Translations under genes and position numbers: made by a program | In this document: positions 7,107-10,958 of the stretch, one piece after another | Numbering within the stretch: the stretch's first letter is position 1 | Layout: the number at the start of each line of letters is the position of its first letter | Notes under the pieces: generated by a model | The model's input: the letters and a program-made list of their open reading frames with translations, nothing else | What the model was told of the DNA's origin: nothing | Database searches by the model: none | DNA from: an uncultured Treponema sp. | GTDB lineage: Bacteria > Spirochaetota > Spirochaetia > Treponematales > Treponemataceae | NCBI GenBank assembly: GCA_947165795.1 | Contig: CAMVBP010000052.1 | Span: 1 to 10,958 of the forward strand | Reading direction: 5' to 3' | Length of the DNA stretch: 10,958 bases

Positions 7107-8089
7107 TTTAAGCAGTGCCATAAAGGCTTTGCGAGCTTATTTGAAAAAGGCTGTGGCCTTGTAAAATCAGGGAGCCAGCTTGTATCGTCGCTTAATTCCT
7201 GATAGAACAGATATTCAAAATCATAGGCTTCTATTAAATCCTGAATGTCTGCATCTTCTTCTTTTGTAACAAGCCGGTCTTCAATTTCTTTTACAATTCC
7301 TTTTTTTGCAGGAATCGGCGTGTACTGATTCATTAACGAAACAATGGCTTTTTCATCTGCATTATTTTTCAGCCATTCTAAAACAGCTGCAGTCTGTTCG
7401 AATTTTCCCGGAAGAAAAAGATGTCTTATAATTACGCCGCTGTATATTTTATCTGCTTCTGAACCGTCAGCGGATTTTTCAGTTTTAATTTCAAGCGGAT
7501 TATTTTCTATCATCCATTTAATTGCCTTAGCGGCAACCTCCGGATAATCGGGCGCGGCAAAAAGAGATTTAGAAAGTTCTTTATCCAGAGTTTTTAAATC
7601 CGGAAGCCAGATTGTAACAAGGCCGCGCAAAAGCTCCAGCATTTCTACATTTTCGTAGGCAGAAGAATTCCAGCAGAAGGGAATTGTTACTCCGGCATTT
7701 TTTGCCGCTTTAAGGAATTCTGCAATTTTTGGAATGTGGTGACTTCCTGTAACAAGGTTAATATTTTCTGCACCGGCGTTCTGAAGTTCAAGACAAATTT
7801 TTGTAAATTCCTGTGAATCAACATTCCGGCCAAGACCGTCCTGCGAAATCTGATAATTCTGGCAGAATTTGCAGCGCAGCGTACAGCCTGTAAAAAAAAT
7901 AGTTCCGCTTCCGCCTTTTACCGTAACAAGAGGTTCTTCTCCAAAATGAAGTCCTGCAAAGGCAATCCGTAAATCTGAATTTTCCCTGCAAAAATTTTTT
8001 ACGGATTTTTGAGTTCTGTCGGTTCCGCATTTTTTGGGACACTGAGTACAGCTTTTATAATATTGTTGAATATCCGGAAAATTATTCAT
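7103..8089 (-). CDS. Radical SAM protein, PflX/COG1313 family
   Basis: A 328-residue radical SAM enzyme resembling pyruvate formate-lyase activating enzymes but of the distinct COG1313 (PflX) group, whose substrate I do not know. The radical SAM cluster motif CX3CX2C is C69-T-L-R-C73-K-F-C76 within GTIFFTGCTLRCKFCQNYQISQ. The N-terminus adds C14, C17, C21 and C34 (SCTQCPKKCG and NFCRE), a pattern typical of this family that probably binds metal or a second cluster. Other family blocks are ALHFGEEP-like GLHFGEEP (46-53), NLVTGSHHIP, WLPDLK, APDYPEVAAKAI and IIRHLFLPG. The ATG lies 3 nt after the stop of the 134-residue gene upstream, with only a weak AGGTG (8105-8101) 11 nt away, so translation is probably coupled. 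No formate-lyase or glycyl-radical partner is nearby. Confidence 0.87.
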   Translation of the reverse strand: MNNFPDIQQYYKSCTQCPKKCGTDRTQKSVKNFCRENSDLRIAFAGLHFGEEPLVTVKGGSGTIFFTGCTLRCKFCQNYQISQDGLGRNVDSQEFTKICLELQNAGAENINLVTGSHHIPKIAEFLKAAKNAGVTIPFCWNSSAYENVEMLELLRGLVTIWLPDLKTLDKELSKSLFAAPDYPEVAAKAIKWMIENNPLEIKTEKSADGSEADKIYSGVIIRHLFLPGKFEQTAAVLEWLKNNADEKAIVSLMNQYTPIPAKKGIVKEIEDRLVTKEEDADIQDLIEAYDFEYLFYQELSDDTSWLPDFTRPQPFSNKLAKPLWHCLN

Positions 8090-8092
8090 TTA

Positions 8093-8497
8093 TCAGTAAA
8101 CACCTTTGCTTACAAGAATCTTCATTAAATCCTGTAAAACTTCTACAGGCAGTTCTTCGGCTTCAAAATTTACAAGGCGGCCAAGTTCTTCCCAGTCTTT
8201 ATTGCTTATTAAATCCTGAAATTCATCGCTGTTATCTAAAAAGGCAAGGAATGCAGCCAGTAAATTCTGATTGTTTTCTGAAGGCTCTTCCGTAATGTTC
8301 TGAGACTTCCAGATATATTCATTTTCCCAGTAATCAAAAATTGAGTGAGGAAGAGAGCCCGGGCAGCTTGTTGTGCGTTCAAAAAGCTTCTGAATATCAT
8401 TTTTTACACGGTTATAATCAGATTTTCCGCCATTATTATGACGGTCAAATTTTAAGGTTTTTTGAACATCAGTTAAAAATTTATTTATATCAGTCAT
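8093..8497 (-). CDS. Hypothetical acidic protein, first gene of the radical SAM operon
   Basis: I do not recognise this 134-residue protein. It has no signal peptide or membrane segment. The N-terminal half is charged and basic to neutral (NKFLTDVQKTLKFDRHNNGG and a CPGSLPHSIFDYWENEYIW block near residues 45-63). The C-terminal half is Leu- and Glu-rich and probably helical (LLAAFLAFLDNSDEFQDLI, then EELGRLVNFEAEELPVEVLQDLMKILV). It ends 3 nt before the radical SAM gene in a TGA-TAA-ATG arrangement, so the two are surely co-transcribed and a shared role is plausible. The ATG at 8497 has no Shine-Dalgarno site but a GATAAT box 8 nt upstream, predicting a leaderless message. Reality as a gene is supported by length, tight coupling and normal composition. 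Confidence 0.78.
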   Translation of the reverse strand: MTDINKFLTDVQKTLKFDRHNNGGKSDYNRVKNDIQKLFERTTSCPGSLPHSIFDYWENEYIWKSQNITEEPSENNQNLLAAFLAFLDNSDEFQDLISNKDWEELGRLVNFEAEELPVEVLQDLMKILVSKGVY

Positions 8498-8505
8498 ATG
8501 TTTAT

Positions 8506-8532
8506 ATTATCAGAAAAAAATATGAATGTCAG
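8506..8532 (-). promoter_or_regulatory. Predicted promoter of the hypothetical/radical SAM operon, leaderless
   Basis: On the minus strand CTGACA (8532-8527, 5 of 6 matches) precedes GATAAT (8511-8506, 5 of 6) with a short 15-bp spacer. The -10 box ends 8 nt before the ATG at 8497. The spacing is below the usual 16-18 bp, so the -35 assignment is uncertain; the -10 box is better supported. Confidence 0.45.
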
Positions 8533-8565
8533 TTAATAAGAAAAAATCATAATAGTATTTTCTGA

Positions 8566-8594
8566 TGTACAACCTGTTTTTTGTGATGTATAAT
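8566..8594 (+). promoter_or_regulatory. Predicted promoter of the GGDEF gene, leaderless, with a direct repeat
   Basis: TGTACA (8566-8571, 4 of 6 matches), a 17-bp spacer and a perfect TATAAT (8589-8594) end 7 nt before the ATG at 8602. No ribosome-binding site is present. The heptamer TGATGTA occurs twice, at 8563-8569 and 8584-8590, exactly 21 bp (two helical turns) apart and overlapping both promoter boxes; this could be a regulator site or chance. Confidence 0.6.
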
Positions 8595-8601
8595 CGTTAA
8601 T

Positions 8602-9912
8602 ATGGAAAAAGTCCTTTTATGTATAAAAGATTATCAAACAATCAGAGCCTTTTCCTCTTTTTTATCTGATGATTATGATGTAGATGTCGCTTCGAATGAA
8701 GTAGATTCAATTAACTGCTTACAGGAAAATCAGTATTCACTAATTTTAATAGATTTTACTCCTTTAAGTTTTAACGGGCAGTCTGTTCTGGATTATATGC
8801 AGAAATCGAATCAGATTTCCAATCAGCCGGTTTCTATTATTCTTGATACAACAAATCTTCAGCAGGAACTCGATTTATTTAATATGGGTTGTGCGGAGCT
8901 TTTTCATAAGCCTTTTGATTCAATTATAACAAGAAAAAGAATTCAAAATGTAATTACAATTTTTACTTTAAAGAAAAATGTTTCTGATTATGAGCAGAAA
9001 CTTGTTACTGATCCGCTTACAGGCTTATTAAACCGCGACGGCTTTGAATCAAACGTAAGAAAGGTTATAAAGACAAAAGAGCCGGGCGCATTTATTATGT
9101 GCGATCTTGATGGGCTTAAATTTATTAATGATAATTATACTCATCAGGTTGGAGATAATATTATTCAGGGAGTTGGAAGAACTCTTACAAAAACCATGCC
9201 TAAAGATTCCCTGATTGCTCATGTTTCCGGTGATGAATTCTGTGTTTATATAAATAACGAAAAAGATGAAAAAGTTATTGCTTCTTACTGCGAAAATTTC
9301 CAGAAAACTTTATTAAGTTCTGTTCTGCTTCCCGATGTTTCACGCCCGGTAACGGCTTCTCTTGGAATTGCAGTTTTTCCAACGGTTGCTTCTACTTATG
9401 AAAATCTTCATACAAAAGCCGATCATGCGATGCTTTATGTTAAGAACCATGGAAAAAATGCATATAAATTTCATGCACCTCGAGATGACAGGGAAGAATT
9501 ATTAAAGGGACGCCAGGAATGTACAAAAGTTTCTATGAGTTTAATGCTTAAGGAAAGGGAAGGGGAAGAAATTCAAACCTGGCTCAAATTCGGTGAATTC
9601 AGAATTGTTTACATAGTCTATCAGAAATATTCAAAAGACAAGGTTGATGCAAGAAAGTGTCAGTTGAATATTATAGACAAAACCAATCCGGAAAATCCTG
9701 ATCCAAAGAAAATAAATTCACTGCACGAAAAGATTTCTACATTTATTAAGGAATCTCAGCTTCCGGGAATTTTCTCGTGGTACAGTATAAACCAGCTGAT
9801 GATTCTTGCAATAGAACGCGAAACAATTCCACGAGGCTTGGGAAGACTTAAGCAGGAATTGGCAAATGAAATGAATGTACTGAATCTTGATATTGAGCTG
9901 AAGGATAATTAG
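8602..9912 (+). CDS. Receiver-GGDEF protein (probable diguanylate cyclase) with extra C-terminal domain
   Basis: A 436-residue cytoplasmic signalling protein, probably making c-di-GMP from two GTP. Residues 1-125 form a receiver-like domain with a candidate phosphoacceptor D51 (LILIDF) and K103 (HKPF), but the usual acidic pair after strand 1 is replaced by I8-K9, with only D10 nearby. A GGDEF domain follows (about 135-292): DPLTGLLNRDGF (137-148), metal-binding D168 in MCDLDGLKFIND, the active-site variant S209-G-D-E-F213, and SLGIAVFP. The RxxD inhibitory site is absent (P200-K-D-S203). Residues about 300-436 are a separate domain; the block PGIFSWYSINQLMILA (388-403) resembles the RYSxxQ...LL region of degenerate GGDEF-like domains. 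The start has a TATAAT 7 nt upstream and no Shine-Dalgarno site. No histidine kinase is adjacent. Confidence 0.88.
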   Translation: MEKVLLCIKDYQTIRAFSSFLSDDYDVDVASNEVDSINCLQENQYSLILIDFTPLSFNGQSVLDYMQKSNQISNQPVSIILDTTNLQQELDLFNMGCAELFHKPFDSIITRKRIQNVITIFTLKKNVSDYEQKLVTDPLTGLLNRDGFESNVRKVIKTKEPGAFIMCDLDGLKFINDNYTHQVGDNIIQGVGRTLTKTMPKDSLIAHVSGDEFCVYINNEKDEKVIASYCENFQKTLLSSVLLPDVSRPVTASLGIAVFPTVASTYENLHTKADHAMLYVKNHGKNAYKFHAPRDDREELLKGRQECTKVSMSLMLKEREGEEIQTWLKFGEFRIVYIVYQKYSKDKVDARKCQLNIIDKTNPENPDPKKINSLHEKISTFIKESQLPGIFSWYSINQLMILAIERETIPRGLGRLKQELANEMNVLNLDIELKDN

Positions 9913-9955
9913 TTTTAAAAAACTAAATGCATTTTGCATAAATCTCTCTTTTTTT
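9909..9955 (+). terminator. Possible terminator of the GGDEF gene
   Basis: TTAGTTTTAAAAAACTAA (9909-9926) is an 18-nt palindrome spanning the stop codon. It is followed by ATGCA-TTT-TGCAT (9927-9939) and then seven T residues at 9949-9955. The hairpins are AT-rich, and the T-run starts 9 nt after the second stem, so this is a non-ideal intrinsic terminator. Confidence 0.4.
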
Positions 9956-9986
9956 ATTTAAAATCCTATTTTAATTTTCTTCTATA

Positions 9987-10010
9987 TATAATATTATTGC
10001 AGGCAATAAT
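9987..10010 (+). promoter_or_regulatory. Predicted S1-gene -10 box followed directly by an 18-bp inverted repeat
   Basis: A perfect TATAAT (9987-9992) is followed at once by ATTATTGC-AG-GCAATAAT (9993-10010), a perfect inverted repeat with 8-bp arms. The expected transcription start, near 9999, lies inside the repeat, so the RNA would carry only part of it. That favours a DNA operator over an RNA hairpin. No good -35 box is seen at the normal distance. Confidence 0.5.
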
Positions 10011-10098
10011 CAAATAATGTAATGGTCATTAAGACTTTTGAAATGGCCTGCATGGTTCCGGCTGTTCAGCCAACGTTGACATTTTGGAGGAAAATATT
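9999..10098 (+). promoter_or_regulatory. Structured 5' leader of the S1-domain gene
   Basis: The predicted leader of about 100 nt is the longest in the window. It can form GGTCATT (10024-10030) with AATGGCC (10042-10048), 7 bp with one G-U pair, and GGCTG-TT-CAGCC (10060-10071). An 8-bp palindrome CAACGTTG (10071-10078) lies before the strong ribosome-binding site GGAGG (10086-10090). It contains no open frame with its own ribosome-binding site. Autogenous control by ribosomal proteins often uses such leaders, but no known motif is recognised here. Confidence 0.4.
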
Positions 10099-10958
10099 TT
10101 GTTTAGATTTAATATTGGTGATAGTTATGAAACAACTGTAGTTGCTGTTACAGATTCTACGGTTTTTGTTGATTTAAGTGCTAAGTCAGAAGGTGTAATT
10201 GACGTTGCAGAATTTAAAGATGCAGAAGGCAATGTAAATGTAAAAGAAGGCGACAAGCTTAAGGTTTTCTTTACCGGCGAAGTTCGCGGCGAAATGCGAT
10301 TTACTACAAAAATCGGCGGTTCTTCTGCAGATGATACAATGATTGAAAATGCTTACAAGGGTGGAATTCCAGTAGAAGGCCATGTAGAAGCAGAAATTAA
10401 AGGCGGTTTTGAAGTAAAGCTTGGCGGAAAACGCGCATTCTGCCCTTATTCACAGATGGGCTTTAAAGACAAAAAAGAACCTGCCTTCTATGTTGGAAAA
10501 ACTCTGAGCTTTATTATTACTGAATATAAAAACGACGGCCGCGACATTCTCGTAAGTAACCGCAAAATAGGCGAATCGGAGTATGCAAATGCGCTTGGTA
10601 AGCTTGCAACTCAGATTACAGAAGGAGCTGTTGTAACAGCTACAGTAGAAAGCATCGAAAAGTTTGGCGCTTTTGTAAGTATTCAGGGCTTTAGAGCTTT
10701 GCTTCCAATCAGCGAGCTTTCTTTTGACCGCGTAGCAGATGCAGGAGAAGTTGTAGAAGTTGGTCAGGAACTGAATGTTAAGGTTATTCACACAGACTGG
10801 AAAAATGAACGCGTTAGTGTAAGCCTTAAAGCTCTTCTTAAAGACCCATGGGAAGAAGCCGCAGCTAAGTTCCCGGCAGGTACAAAGGTTGATGGAAAAA
10901 TCAGCAAGATTATGGACTTTGGCCTTTTTGTAAATCTTGATAAGGGAATAGACGGACT
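10099..10958 (+). CDS. S1-domain RNA-binding protein, 30S ribosomal protein S1-like, 3' end outside window
   Basis: Predicted RNA-binding protein of the ribosomal protein S1 family, acting in mRNA binding at the 30S subunit or a related role. The 286 visible residues hold four S1 (OB-fold) repeats: about 6-71 (VFVDLSAKSEGVIDVAEF), 91-156 (KGGFEVKLGGKRAFCPYSQ), 175-244 (EKFGAFVSIQGFRALLPISELSF) and a fourth from 261 cut by the edge. The linker SLKALLKDPWEEAAAKFPAG is highly typical of bacterial S1. The start is TTG at 10099: GGAGG (10086-10090) lies 8 nt upstream, the frame is open only back to 10042, and no ATG or GTG fits. The first repeat is divergent, so this could be a paralogue rather than the main rpsA product. 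In some treponemes S1 is, as far as I recall, fused to cytidylate kinase; no cmk precedes this gene. Confidence 0.85.
   Translation, partial: MFRFNIGDSYETTVVAVTDSTVFVDLSAKSEGVIDVAEFKDAEGNVNVKEGDKLKVFFTGEVRGEMRFTTKIGGSSADDTMIENAYKGGIPVEGHVEAEIKGGFEVKLGGKRAFCPYSQMGFKDKKEPAFYVGKTLSFIITEYKNDGRDILVSNRKIGESEYANALGKLATQITEGAVVTATVESIEKFGAFVSIQGFRALLPISELSFDRVADAGEVVEVGQELNVKVIHTDWKNERVSVSLKALLKDPWEEAAAKFPAGTKVDGKISKIMDFGLFVNLDKGIDG

Noticed and set aside
10186..10791. Minus-strand open frames opposite the S1-like gene
   Set aside because: Antisense shadows; the plus strand encodes clear S1 repeats throughout.
1..10958. Search for CRISPR arrays, insertion sequences, tRNA genes, toxin-antitoxin or defence genes
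   Set aside because: No spaced direct repeats, transposase motifs, cloverleaf-like segments or defence families were seen; the window reads as ordinary chromosomal gene content.

Overview
The window looks like chromosomal DNA of a treponeme (Spirochaetota, genus Treponema or a close relative), probably AT-rich and host-associated. The main reasons are a class I (archaeal-type) lysyl-tRNA synthetase, a PurO-type IMP cyclohydrolase, short FSC/FSSC lipoproteins, a ChvE-like sugar-binding lipoprotein and a DUF624/YesL-like membrane protein. The genus assignment is inference from gene content; no 16S or marker search was possible. I see no mobile element, tRNA, rRNA or CRISPR array. Gene density is high, and no gene-free stretch exceeds about 190 bp.

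Layout. (1) 1-1503, minus: PTS enzyme I (ptsI), cut by the left window edge so its C-terminus is missing. (2) 1647-2750, minus: an orphan ChvE-like monosaccharide-binding lipoprotein. (3) 2896-7106, plus: a compact run with gaps of 32-45 bp: lysS (class I), purO, a beta-lactamase-fold serine hydrolase lipoprotein and a five-helix DUF624 protein. (4) 8497-7103, minus: a two-gene operon of an unknown acidic 134-residue protein and a COG1313/PflX-type radical SAM protein, converging on the DUF624 gene with overlapping stop codons. (5) 8602-9912, plus: a receiver-GGDEF protein with an extra C-terminal domain. (6) 10099 to the right edge, plus: an S1-domain protein (30S ribosomal protein S1-like) with a long leader and a TTG start.

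Functionally the region mixes translation (LysRS, S1), purine synthesis (PurO), carbon sensing or uptake (EI, ChvE-like protein), envelope proteins and c-di-GMP signalling. No dedicated accessory system such as defence, toxin or secretion is visible. The most distinctive feature is in gene starts. Four genes at the head of transcription units (ptsI, lysS, the 134-residue protein and the GGDEF protein) have no Shine-Dalgarno sequence. Each instead has a TATAAT-like -10 box only 7-8 nt before the ATG, which predicts leaderless mRNAs. The operon-internal genes purO, the serine hydrolase and DUF624, and the ChvE-like and S1-like genes, all have clear GGAG(G) sites. The radical SAM gene sits 3 nt behind its partner's stop and appears translationally coupled.
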